Source: Candidatus Pelagibacter sp.
GTDB lineage: Bacteria > Pseudomonadota > Alphaproteobacteria > Pelagibacterales > Pelagibacteraceae
Reading direction: 5' to 3'
Length of the DNA: 24,274 nucleotides
NCBI GenBank assembly: GCA_028224115.1
Contig: JAOIVP010000011.1
Coordinates: 1-24,274, forward strand
Numbering within the stretch: the first letter of the stretch is position 1; every line of letters starts with the position of its first letter. Positions 1 to 7,351 of this stretch are shown here, piece after piece. The translations under genes were made by a program, and so were the position numbers. The notes under the pieces were generated by a model, which worked only from the letters and a program-made list of their open reading frames with translations, searched no databases and had not been told where the DNA came from.

Positions 1-575
1 CTTCAATAGTTATCACTAAATCTAATAATCAGTTTAAAGCTTCAGCCAGATCCACAACAACTTATAATTTAGGTAATTTAATAAAATTATTAATTGATAA
101 AAACATTATTGACAATGGTGGCGGTCACAATATGGCTGCGGGGTTCACTATGAAAAAAAATAATATTAAACAGTTAGATAATTTTATTCAAAAAGATTTT
201 ATACAAAAAATTTCTCATAAAGATAATTCATATAAATATGATTTAGAGATATCTTCATCAGTCATTAAAAATAAATTTGTTAGAGATATTAACAAATTAG
301 GGCCATTTGGAAATTTTAATTTTTTACCAAGTTTCTTAATTAAAAATCTTAAAGTTATTAAATTAAACATTATCAAGGATAAACACATATCAGTAATTTT
401 GAAACCTAATACTGGTTCAGCAATCAGAGCTATATGCTTTAATTGCTTGAATACAAGATTAGGACATTATTTATTAAATTATAAAAAAAAGATTAATATT
501 ATCGCTCAAATACAAGAAAATATTTGGAATAATAAAAAAACAATTCAATTAAATATCAAAGATTTGATTCTTTAG
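1..575 (+). CDS. recJ: RecJ single-stranded-DNA 5'-3' exonuclease, C-terminal part
   Basis: RecJ degrades single-stranded DNA 5' to 3' in recombination and mismatch repair. The gene is cut by the window edge: the frame is already open at base 3 and ends at a TAG at 573-575, leaving about 190 residues. The diagnostic DHHA1-domain motif GGGHNMAAGF is at bases 114-143, preceded by a serine/arginine-rich segment (SARSTT) typical of the RecJ substrate-binding strand. The rest matches the position of the RecJ OB-fold and C-terminal region, although that part is poorly conserved and very lysine/asparagine-rich. The N-terminal DHH catalytic domain lies outside the window. An in-frame ATG at 132 falls inside the GGGH motif and is not the true start. 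The next gene downstream is a tRNA. Confidence 0.9.
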   Translation, partial: SIVITKSNNQFKASARSTTTYNLGNLIKLLIDKNIIDNGGGHNMAAGFTMKKNNIKQLDNFIQKDFIQKISHKDNSYKYDLEISSSVIKNKFVRDINKLGPFGNFNFLPSFLIKNLKVIKLNIIKDKHISVILKPNTGSAIRAICFNCLNTRLGHYLLNYKKKINIIAQIQENIWNNKKTIQLNIKDLIL

Positions 576-625
576 TTTATTAAGTCTTGAATTATAGCAA
601 CTTTTAAAATAAAAGACCCATCAAT

Positions 626-700
626 GGTCCCTTCGTCTATCGGTTAGGACAGCTGGTTTTCATCCTGCAAAGGGGGGTTCGATTCCCCCAGGGACCGCCA
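626..700 (+). tRNA. tRNA-Glu (anticodon UUC), CCA encoded
   Basis: A full cloverleaf can be drawn. The 7-bp acceptor stem is GGTCCCT (626-632) with AGGGACC (690-696), followed by discriminator G (697) and an encoded CCA (698-700). The D stem is GTCT/GGAC, the anticodon loop is TTTTCAT (657-663) with anticodon TTC at 659-661, and the T arm has a GTTCGAT-type loop with a G/C-rich stem. The anticodon stem GCTGG (652-656) with CCTGC (664-668) has a T-T mismatch at its middle pair (654/666), which is unusual. A promoter must lie in 576-625. TCTTGA/TTGAAT near 585-592 and an A/T-rich -10-like stretch near 605-613 are candidates, but spacing is not convincing. Confidence 0.96.
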
Positions 701-707
701 TTTATCA

Positions 708-971
708 ATGCCTTATTACGTTTATATGCTTAAAAGCATATCACATTTAAATAACAAAACTTACGTTGGTTTCACCACAAACTATAAAAAAAGACTGGTA
801 AAACATAATTCTGGAAAAGGTGCAAAATCTACTAAAGGATATGAATGGGTGCTAATTTATAAAAAGATATTTATATCAAAAACTAATGCATTAAAATTTG
901 AATATAAACTTAAAAAAAATAGAAAACTACGATCATCTATACTAAAAGATTACAATGAGTCATTCAGTTAA
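708..971 (+). CDS. GIY-YIG nuclease-superfamily small protein (YhbQ/UPF0213-like)
   Basis: An 87-residue stand-alone GIY-YIG domain. Visible motifs are YVY at residues 4-6 (the GIY strand), YVG at 19-21 (the YIG strand), Arg29, His33-Asn34, and Glu65 in the C-terminal helix (FEYKLK), matching the conserved catalytic positions of the fold. Single-domain family members of about 80-100 residues occur in many bacteria. Some act on DNA, but most have no settled role, so only the superfamily is called. The ATG lies 7 bp after the tRNA-Glu CCA, suggesting shared transcription with the tRNA. The last 17 bp overlap the start of the downstream glycosyltransferase gene. No DNA-binding extra domain is present, so it does not look like a homing endonuclease of an intron. 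Confidence 0.85.
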   Translation: MPYYVYMLKSISHLNNKTYVGFTTNYKKRLVKHNSGKGAKSTKGYEWVLIYKKIFISKTNALKFEYKLKKNRKLRSSILKDYNESFS

Positions 972-3069
972 AATCGCAACAATATTACCGTACAAAGAAA
1001 ATTACACATTTCAAAAAGCTCAGGCAGCAGCAATATGGGTTTGTGACTTTTTCAAATATTCAAAGTTTAAAAATACCAATTTTATTTTTGGTAACACTAA
1101 AGGTAATGATTATTTAACAAAGAATTACATTAATATTTCAATTAATAATTTAAAATCTAAATTTTCAAGTTCAACAAATGAGTATTGTAAAAATTTTATT
1201 AAAAAAACAAAAAATGATAATTTTGATATAATTGAAATACATAACCGTCCTTTAGTATTTAATTATCTAAAAAAAGAAATAGACAGTAAATACATATTAT
1301 ATTTTCATAATGATCCTTTATCAATGAATGGATCTAAAACAATTAACGAAAGACTAAAGTTATTAGATGAATTAGATAAAATTATTTTTGTAAGTAAATG
1401 GGTACAAAATCGTTTTTTTCAAAATCTAGATGATAAATTAATTAATAAAACAGAAGTTGTATATCCAAGTATTCATAAAGAAAAAAAAATATTTAAAAAA
1501 GAAAAAAAAATAACTTTTGTTGGTAAATTAAATGAGTCAAAAGGATATGATATCTACAAAGATGCTGTTACAAAAATACTAAATGAATTTAATGATTGGA
1601 AAGCTTATTCAATTGGTGATGAGAGCAGAACTAGACCAATTATTAATCACAAAAATCATATTGAGCTAGGATTTTTAAAACATAAAGAGGTTTTACGATT
1701 TTTAAATAAATCTGAAATTGCAGTTGTGCCTTCAAGATGGGAAGAACCTTTTGGTAGAACAGCTTTAGAATCTTCATCGAGAGCTTGTGCAACGATCATT
1801 TCTAATCGTGGTGGCCTACCTGAGACAACAGACCATTGTATTATTCTAAAAAAATTAACGACAAATGAACTATACCTAAACTTAAAAAGATTAATTAAAA
1901 ATCAAAAATTTAGAAAAAAGATTCAACATGATGGTTTTAAAAATGTTAAACATCAAATTAAAAATAACTCTATATTTATTGATAAAATTAGAGAAAATTG
2001 TTTACAAAATTTTAATTTAAATTTTATTAGAAATAAACTTAGAATAATTAATATTTACAATACAGGTCAAAAATTAAACCATAGATTATATAATATTTCC
2101 TTAGGAAAAAAGTTTACTAATGGCTTCATTAGAAATGGTCATGATGTTTTGGAAATAAGTGATAGGGATTTTATTAGACAAAATAGAAATTTTTCATTTA
2201 AGAATAGTTCATTCAAGTTTCAAGAATATTTAATTGAAACATTTAAAAACTATAATCCAGATTTTTTATTTTTTGGACACACTAAAAATATAAAACCTGA
2301 AACAATAGATCAATTTAGGAATATTAATAAGAATTTAATTATTTCACAATGGAATGAAGATCCTGTAATGCCCAGTTTAGATTACTCAAAAACTAATATT
2401 GAAAATATTTCTAATTATGCTGATTATGTTGATCATAATTTCATAACAACAGATCCATCTATTATAAAAAACAAGTATAATATAAAAAATTTACATTTTT
2501 TCTTCGTCCCTGTTGATAGAAACATTGAATGTTTTGACGTTTATAAACTCAATCCTATGAAGGATTTTTTTTATGCAATGAGTCATGGTGTTAATAGGGC
2601 TAAACTCAAAAAAGGAAAAACTGACTCAAGAATAAATTTTCTAAATAATTTAATTAAGAAAATTGATAGTATTAACTATGATTTTTATGGTTTTGAAAAT
2701 AAAGAACCAATTTGGGGGGATAATTTTTATAAAGCTTTAGTAAATTCTAAAATGGGACTAAATTTAAGCAGGGGTCTTCCTACAAAGTATTATTCTAGCA
2801 ATCGTATAGCATCTTTAATGGGTAATGGCTTGCTAACTTTTATTGATAAAAAAACTCAAATGAGTGATTTTTTTAATAATAATGAGATTATTTTTTATAG
2901 TAGTGTTAATGATCTTTCTGAAAAGATTAAATTTTATAAAAAAAATGATAAATCTAGAGTTAAAATTGCTAAAAATGGAAAGAAAAAATATTTTAAACTT
3001 TTTAACGAACTTAAAACAACAAAATATATTATTGATAAATCTCTAGGAAATAAATCCACTCTATATTGA
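955..3069 (+). CDS. Two-domain glycosyltransferase (GT4 domain fused to a CgeB-like GT domain)
   Basis: A 704-residue protein made of two glycosyltransferase-like halves. Residues 1 to about 350 look like a GT-B fold family 4 enzyme: the donor-binding half contains the KITFVGKLNESKGYD strand (near 185-200) and the signature EPFGRTALESSSRACA (264-279), then a GGLPE loop. Residues about 358-704 restart with a Rossmann-like strand (KLRIINIYNTG) and end with a segment resembling the CgeB / Glyco_trans_1_2 family (LPTKYYSSNRIASLMGNG, 608-625). Both halves probably transfer sugars, but donor and acceptor cannot be read from sequence. The protein is cytoplasmic, with no signal peptide or membrane segment. 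The gene overlaps the GIY-YIG gene by 17 bp, and its stop overlaps the next ATG (TGATG), so the three glycan genes look translationally coupled. Probable role: lipopolysaccharide or other surface glycan synthesis. Confidence 0.82.
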   Translation: MSHSVKIATILPYKENYTFQKAQAAAIWVCDFFKYSKFKNTNFIFGNTKGNDYLTKNYINISINNLKSKFSSSTNEYCKNFIKKTKNDNFDIIEIHNRPLVFNYLKKEIDSKYILYFHNDPLSMNGSKTINERLKLLDELDKIIFVSKWVQNRFFQNLDDKLINKTEVVYPSIHKEKKIFKKEKKITFVGKLNESKGYDIYKDAVTKILNEFNDWKAYSIGDESRTRPIINHKNHIELGFLKHKEVLRFLNKSEIAVVPSRWEEPFGRTALESSSRACATIISNRGGLPETTDHCIILKKLTTNELYLNLKRLIKNQKFRKKIQHDGFKNVKHQIKNNSIFIDKIRENCLQNFNLNFIRNKLRIINIYNTGQKLNHRLYNISLGKKFTNGFIRNGHDVLEISDRDFIRQNRNFSFKNSSFKFQEYLIETFKNYNPDFLFFGHTKNIKPETIDQFRNINKNLIISQWNEDPVMPSLDYSKTNIENISNYADYVDHNFITTDPSIIKNKYNIKNLHFFFVPVDRNIECFDVYKLNPMKDFFYAMSHGVNRAKLKKGKTDSRINFLNNLIKKIDSINYDFYGFENKEPIWGDNFYKALVNSKMGLNLSRGLPTKYYSSNRIASLMGNGLLTFIDKKTQMSDFFNNNEIIFYSSVNDLSEKIKFYKKNDKSRVKIAKNGKKKYFKLFNELKTTKYIIDKSLGNKSTLY

Positions 3070-3926
3070 TGAAATTGTCAATTATAATACCTACATTTAA
3101 TAATTTAGATTATTTAAAATTTTTTCTTCGGTCTTTAAAAATAAATTCTACATTTGATCATGAAATAATACTACATATCAACGATGGATCTGATGGTACT
3201 TTAAAGTATGCTTTAGAAAATAATATTAAACATACATACAGCAAAACTAATATTGGGTTATGTAGCTCTATGAATAAAGCATATTCTTTAACTACAACTG
3301 ACCATATCTTGTATGCACATGATGATATGTATTTTTATAAAAATTGGGATATTTTTTTAACTGATGAAATTAATAAACAAGATAACAATTTATATTATTT
3401 GACTGGGACGAATATATCTACTCGTCATGGGTTAATAAATTATGATTGTGGATCTAGCATTGATACCTTTGATGAAAAGAAATTTTCAAAATTTTGTGCA
3501 GAAGATAAAACGAATAATTTACAAAGTTCTCATTGGGCTCCACACTTGATTCATCGGGAGCTATGGGATAAAATTGGTGGATTTAGTGAAGAATTTAATC
3601 CTGGAGATGGTTCTGACCCAGATTTTTGTATGAAGCTTTGGATCAATAACGTTAGAGTTTTCAAAGGAATTTCAAATTTTAAGGTTTATCATTTTAATTC
3701 TAAAACAACTAGAAATTCAAAAATTACGCTCAATAATGGCACCAAAACATTTTTATTTAAATATGGTTTTAGTCCTAGGTTTTTTAGAAAACATTACTTA
3801 AGAGGTAATATTTCTATTATCCCATATATTGGCACTTTAACTAATCCAAACAAAAATATTAGTTTTTACCTTGATTTAATCAAATGTAAGATAAAAATTT
3901 TTTATTACAAAATATTCAACCACTAA
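3069..3926 (+). CDS. Family 2 glycosyltransferase
   Basis: About 285 residues with a GT-A fold. The N-terminus KLSIIIPTFNN is the classic GT2 nucleotide-binding strand. HINDGSDGT follows, then a DD motif (AHDDMYF, near residue 85) that would bind the metal and nucleotide-sugar. The acceptor-side region WAPHLIHRELWDKIGGF ... DPDFCMKLW (about 155-190) is typical of GT2 enzymes acting on O-antigen-type or rhamnan-type glycans. No transmembrane helix is evident. The start is set at the ATG at 3069, which overlaps the upstream TGA (TGATG); an in-frame TTG at 3066 would add one residue. The stop overlaps the next gene by 1 bp (TAATG). Donor sugar unknown. Confidence 0.87.
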   Translation: MKLSIIIPTFNNLDYLKFFLRSLKINSTFDHEIILHINDGSDGTLKYALENNIKHTYSKTNIGLCSSMNKAYSLTTTDHILYAHDDMYFYKNWDIFLTDEINKQDNNLYYLTGTNISTRHGLINYDCGSSIDTFDEKKFSKFCAEDKTNNLQSSHWAPHLIHRELWDKIGGFSEEFNPGDGSDPDFCMKLWINNVRVFKGISNFKVYHFNSKTTRNSKITLNNGTKTFLFKYGFSPRFFRKHYLRGNISIIPYIGTLTNPNKNISFYLDLIKCKIKIFYYKIFNH

Positions 3927-4633
3927 TGCTTGAAAGTTTTTTAAGATATCTAAATTTGTATAGACGAAAATACAAATATAAGAAAATTTCTTATTCTTTC
4001 AATGCTGTAGATTTGATTATAGATTATATTTTTAAGAATAAAAATAATGGTTTTTATTTAGATGTTGGATCTCAACATCCAATTTCAAATAATAATACAT
4101 ATTTACTTTTCAAAAGAGGGTGGAGTGGCATTAACATTGATTTAGATAAAAAAAATATTGATTTATTCAATACGGCAAGACCCAACGATATAAATTTAAA
4201 TTTAGCTATTTCATCTAATGTAGCTGAAAAAAAATTATATTTTTATCATGATAAATCACCAATTAATACTTTGGATAAAGTTGTATCGGATTTTCAAACT
4301 GCTAGTGTTAAAGAAATTAAAAGAATTAAAACAACAACTTTAGATATAGCTTTACAAAATCTTAAATTTAACAATAAGATTGATTATATGAATTTAGATG
4401 TAGAAGGACATGAAATGGATATATTTAAAGCTTTTGATCTTTCTGTATACAAACCTAGTATTATTTCTGTGGAATTTTTAGATTTAGATATGAAATATTT
4501 AGAATTTAAGAATAATGATTTACAAAGAATAGTTAATAGCGATTTATATAAACATTTACTTAATAATAAATATCATTTTGTTAATTGGCTCCATGGTGAT
4601 TTAATATTTGTTCATAGAGATTTTAGGGATTAA
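3926..4633 (+). CDS. FkbM-family methyltransferase
   Basis: A 235-residue SAM-dependent methyltransferase of the FkbM family. The SAM-binding motif I is FYLDVGSQHP (43-52), the segment NTYLLFKRGWSGINIDLD (57-74) is characteristic of FkbM proteins, and the second hallmark YMNLDVEGHEMDIFKAFD lies at 154-171. FkbM enzymes typically O-methylate sugars or polyketides. Beside two glycosyltransferases, O-methylation of a surface glycan sugar is the best inference. Translation probably couples to the upstream GT2 gene through the TAATG overlap. The last 4 bp overlap the 3' end of the convergent recombinase gene. Confidence 0.88.
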   Translation: MLESFLRYLNLYRRKYKYKKISYSFNAVDLIIDYIFKNKNNGFYLDVGSQHPISNNNTYLLFKRGWSGINIDLDKKNIDLFNTARPNDINLNLAISSNVAEKKLYFYHDKSPINTLDKVVSDFQTASVKEIKRIKTTTLDIALQNLKFNNKIDYMNLDVEGHEMDIFKAFDLSVYKPSIISVEFLDLDMKYLEFKNNDLQRIVNSDLYKHLLNNKYHFVNWLHGDLIFVHRDFRD

Positions 4634-5586
4634 ATTTTAATTTTATTTAATGCATTATTTTTAAATAAATTTGCTTCTTTAATGTATCTTCTAACCATTT
4701 CAGTTGATTTATGTCCTGTCATAGCCATTATACTTCTTTCTTCTGCTCCAGATTCAGCTGCAGAAGTTGCAAAACCTGATCTCAAGCTATGTCCAGAGTA
4801 ATGTCTACTTTCTATCCCTGCTATTTTTAAATAATATTTTATAATTAAAGCTACTGTTTGATCGCTTAATCTATTTTCTGATAATTTTGATCCTTTGATA
4901 AACCTTCTAAATAAAGGACCAGAATTTATTTTTGAAATTTCTATCCATTTCCGTATAGAAACCACCGGGCAATATTCTGAATTATCAAAGTAGGGTAGTC
5001 CTTTTACAGAGCCTTCCCCAAATTGATCAGTTTTTGACCTTTTGAGGCTAATCTTAAGACCCTCTTGTACAAAATCAAGATCTTCATAGTCGAGTGAAAC
5101 TATTTCATTTCTTCTAAATCCGCCTGAAAAACCAATTAATATGATGGACCTGTCTCTTAGTTTCTTAATTTCCTCATTTTTTTCTTTATCTATTACATTA
5201 ATAATATTTTTTAAATGATTGATTAATATAGGTTTTTTACCTTTTTGAATGCTTCCTTTTCTTCTTTTAATCCCCATTATATTTTCAATAATTGATGGGT
5301 GTTTTGTATCTAAATAGTGACCTTTAAGCTTATGTATAACTCCAATTGAGACCAATCTTCTCTTTAATGTACTCATTTTTACTTCTTTAGTTGATAAATA
5401 AGTTAAATATAAAGAAACTATTTTTGGTTCAGATGGAAGGGATTTAAATCCATTTTGCGCACAGAATAATCCAAAGTCATTAAAATCTGATTTATAAGCT
5501 CTTACAGTATTGTTTGCTTTTGAATTTTGAAGGTTTAATAATGTTTCTTCTTGTAATGCTTTTATGTCTGTAATTATTTCATTCAT
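4630..5586 (-). CDS. Tyrosine recombinase / phage-type integrase
   Basis: A 318-residue site-specific recombinase with an apparently intact active site: Arg158 (GGFRRNEIVSL), Lys185 (RSKTDQ), His266 and Arg269 (GHSLRSGF), His292 (TGHKS) and nucleophile Tyr301 (RRYIKEANLF). Residues about 10-105 form the SAM-like core-binding domain (NTVRAYKSDFNDFGLFC) and about 115-310 the catalytic domain. Length and layout fit XerC/D-like and mobile-element integrases; lack of an N-terminal arm-binding domain argues against a lambda-type integrase. It is convergent with the glycan genes and divergent from the following membrane-protein gene. Its ATG sits in the left arm of a near-perfect inverted repeat (5585-5627), a plausible binding and recombination site. 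It could be an element remnant, an island integrase or a phase-variation recombinase. It is not obviously the housekeeping XerC or XerD. Confidence 0.9.
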   Translation of the reverse strand: MNEIITDIKALQEETLLNLQNSKANNTVRAYKSDFNDFGLFCAQNGFKSLPSEPKIVSLYLTYLSTKEVKMSTLKRRLVSIGVIHKLKGHYLDTKHPSIIENIMGIKRRKGSIQKGKKPILINHLKNIINVIDKEKNEEIKKLRDRSIILIGFSGGFRRNEIVSLDYEDLDFVQEGLKISLKRSKTDQFGEGSVKGLPYFDNSEYCPVVSIRKWIEISKINSGPLFRRFIKGSKLSENRLSDQTVALIIKYYLKIAGIESRHYSGHSLRSGFATSAAESGAEERSIMAMTGHKSTEMVRRYIKEANLFKNNALNKIKI

Positions 5587-5627
5587 ATATTACTATTGAT
5601 AACCATTAATTATCGTTAGTAATATAT
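5585..5627. repeat. Inverted repeat with dif-like geometry overlapping the recombinase start
   Basis: The left arm ATATATTACTATTGATAA (5585-5602) and the inverted right arm TTATCGTTAGTAATATAT (5610-5627) match at 16 of 18 positions and are separated by the 7-bp centre CCATTAA. The inner 11-bp half-sites end in GATAA and begin with TTATC, reminiscent of Xer dif half-sites, which are 11 bp around a 6-8 bp spacer. The repeat overlaps the ATG of the minus-strand integrase, so occupancy would also affect its expression. Interpretation as a recombinase core site or autoregulatory operator is inference; a repressor operator for the divergent promoters is the alternative. Confidence 0.6.
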
Positions 5628-5689
5628 TATCACTTTTTTAATGTCAATAGTTTATTTTAAAGATTATTGGATCCTGATAAGAAATTATA

Positions 5690-6163
5690 ATGAATGATAT
5701 TTTAAGTATTGTAGTTGCAGGTTTATTCTCATGCATAATTTTAGACATTCTTGGTTATGTTTTAAGATTGATTGGAATTCCAGAACCTTCATGGAATATT
5801 GTAGGAAGATGGACTTATTATATGATCAAAAATGCATCTTTTTATAATCCTAAAATTATTAATATGCCGAAATTTAAATACGAAATCTTACTTGGGTGGA
5901 TTTTTCATTATTACATATCATTATGTTGGGCAGTTATTTATTATTTTTTCTTCATAATACTTGGTGTTAATATGTCTTATTTTTCTGGACTAATTTTCGG
6001 AGCTACCACTACATTGGCACCACTATTGATATTTATGCCTTTTACAGGTCAAGGTATCATGGCTTCAAATACTGAAAACCCTTTAAAAACGTCTTTCGTT
6101 TTTTTAATCAGACACTCACTTTATGGTCTAGCTATGTTTGAGGGATTTAGATGGTTTACTTAA
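5690..6163 (+). CDS. Small integral membrane protein, DUF2938-like
   Basis: A 157-residue hydrophobic protein with four likely transmembrane helices: about residues 3-28, 72-98, 99-118 and 130-152. The segment LIFMPFTGQGIMASNTENP between helices 3 and 4, the aromatic GRWTYYMIKN region after helix 1 and overall size recall the DUF2938 family; this is a recollection of family features and not a search result. No enzymatic motif is visible and function is unknown. The gene is divergent from the recombinase (103-bp gap containing the inverted repeat) and is followed after 35 bp by a GNAT gene on the same strand, so it may begin a small membrane protein-GNAT-alkyltransferase unit. Confidence 0.75.
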   Translation: MNDILSIVVAGLFSCIILDILGYVLRLIGIPEPSWNIVGRWTYYMIKNASFYNPKIINMPKFKYEILLGWIFHYYISLCWAVIYYFFFIILGVNMSYFSGLIFGATTTLAPLLIFMPFTGQGIMASNTENPLKTSFVFLIRHSLYGLAMFEGFRWFT

Positions 6164-6198
6164 TGATATCAATAATTTAAAATTTAAAATTAAACAAA

Positions 6199-6636
6199 AT
6201 GATTAGAAAATTAGAGCGAAAAGATAAGGAAAATTGGATAAGATTGTATTGTGGATATGCTAAATTTTACAAAGTATCGATGAATAACGAGATTTTAAAT
6301 ACTTTATGGAGTTGGATACATGATAAAAATAATGTTGTTAATGGTATTTGCCATGAATTAGAGGGCAAAATTGTTGGAATAGCTCATTATAGAACGATGC
6401 CAAGACCAATTAAGGGGCAATATATCGGATTTTTAGATGATTTATTTGTAGAGCCAGAATTTAGAGGTCAACAAATAGCTCAAAAGCTTATTAGTCATCT
6501 AAAATCCTTATCTAAAGCCAATAATTGGGATGGAATTCGTTGGATCACCCACTCTTCCAATGAAAATGCAAAGAAATTATACGATAAAATAGCAAATAAC
6601 ACAGGTTTTGAGCTCTATGAACTTAAAGGGGACTAA
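6199..6636 (+). CDS. GNAT-family N-acetyltransferase
   Basis: A 145-residue single-domain acetyltransferase. The acetyl-CoA-binding motif A is visible as DDLFVEPEFRGQQIAQKL (near residues 70-90), with the R-G-x-x-I-A pyrophosphate loop, followed by the C-terminal SSNENAKKLYDKI helix typical of GNAT enzymes. Family members acetylate amino groups of small molecules, antibiotics or proteins; the substrate cannot be predicted. The gene overlaps the downstream alkyltransferase gene by 20 bp if that gene starts at its ATG, which indicates co-expression. Confidence 0.88.
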   Translation: MIRKLERKDKENWIRLYCGYAKFYKVSMNNEILNTLWSWIHDKNNVVNGICHELEGKIVGIAHYRTMPRPIKGQYIGFLDDLFVEPEFRGQQIAQKLISHLKSLSKANNWDGIRWITHSSNENAKKLYDKIANNTGFELYELKGD

Positions 6637-6895
6637 GTTTCAGCTAAAAGTCTGGAATTATTTGAGAAAAATACCGAAAGGTAAAGTTAAAACCTACCTT
6701 GAAGTTGCTAAAGCCATTGGAAAACCTAAAGCTTTTAGGGCAGTTGCTAATGCTGTAGGTAAAAATCCCTATCCTCCCAAAATACCCTGCCATAGAGTGA
6801 TCAGATCTGATGGCAGCCTTGGTGGCTACTCAGGAAAAGGTGGTATTAAGCAAAAAAGACGATTACTGAAATTGGAAAAGGTCTTAATTAAATAG
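6617..6895 (+). CDS. Minimal O6-alkylguanine-DNA alkyltransferase domain (MGMT/Ogt-like)
   Basis: A 92-residue protein corresponding to just the C-terminal DNA-binding/active-site domain of O6-methylguanine-DNA methyltransferase. It has VWNYLRKIPKGKVKTYLEVA (winged helix), the arginine-finger helix RAVANAVGKNP (Arg41), and active-site motif IPCHRVI with the alkyl-accepting Cys58, followed by GGYSGKGGIKQKRRLL. Because Cys is retained, it could repair alkylated guanine directly, unlike alkyltransferase-like (ATL) proteins with Trp there. The N-terminal domain of full-length Ada/Ogt proteins is absent. The start is placed at the ATG at 6617; an in-frame TTG at 6608 would add three residues. It overlaps the GNAT gene by 20 bp. 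Confidence 0.88.
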   Translation: MNLKGTKFQLKVWNYLRKIPKGKVKTYLEVAKAIGKPKAFRAVANAVGKNPYPPKIPCHRVIRSDGSLGGYSGKGGIKQKRRLLKLEKVLIK

Positions 6896-7104
6896 ATTTT
6901 TATATACATCAAATGCTTAAATTAACCCCTAAAATAAACACTTTTAAGCTATTTTAATCCTTTTTCCCATAAATGGTATTATGCACCCTTCAGTTGTACT
7001 AGATATCGATCTTTGCTTAAAATAAGGTGCTCTATGGCCCTTTAAAGCGTATATTCTGATAGTGCATTGCTCTATTTTTCAATGACACCAATACTTTTGA
7101 AGGA

Positions 7105-7127
7105 TGAAAAAAATAGGGTTTTTTTCA
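7105..7127. repeat. A/T inverted repeat (hairpin)
   Basis: TGAAAAAAA (7105-7113) and TTTTTTTCA (7119-7127) are perfect 9-bp inverted arms around TAGGG. In the plus direction the long T-run inside the stem could weakly terminate transcription from the alkyltransferase gene 210 bp upstream. The stem is almost all A-T pairs, so thermodynamic stability is low. Confidence 0.45.
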
Positions 7128-7325
7128 GTTATTTTCGCTCCCCTTCTGTAGTTTAATATAAATTATTTATGTTTAAATATTTTAGTCATTATAAAAGTGT
7201 TGCTATTAAACAATTTTAAACAATCACATTAAATTTTATCAATTATTACAATTTTTAATTAATACAAAGTTATGTATTAGATTACTGTTGATCTTATTAT
7301 CTCTGATTATCCAGATGAATTAAAT

Positions 7326-7351
7326 ATATAGTAATGGTTTTTTTACTATAT
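7326..7351. repeat. A/T inverted repeat (hairpin)
   Basis: ATATAGTAA (7326-7334) pairs perfectly with TTACTATAT (7343-7351) around an 8-nt T-rich loop. It lies 108 bp beyond the stop of the minus-strand DMT transporter gene and could form the 3' end of that transcript. In DNA this A/T-rich, a 9-bp inverted repeat is only weak evidence. Confidence 0.35.

Noticed and set aside
2864..3046. Short frame overlapping the end of the fused glycosyltransferase gene
   Set aside because: Same-strand shifted frame, isoleucine/leucine/lysine-rich, no independent start; the larger frame is clearly the real gene.
4630..5586. Housekeeping XerC or XerD
   Set aside because: The catalytic residues fit, but the protein sits among accessory genes with its own palindromic site, and the sequence around the motifs (for example HYSGHSLRSGF) is closer to mobile-element integrases than to Xer proteins. 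A search would be needed to decide.
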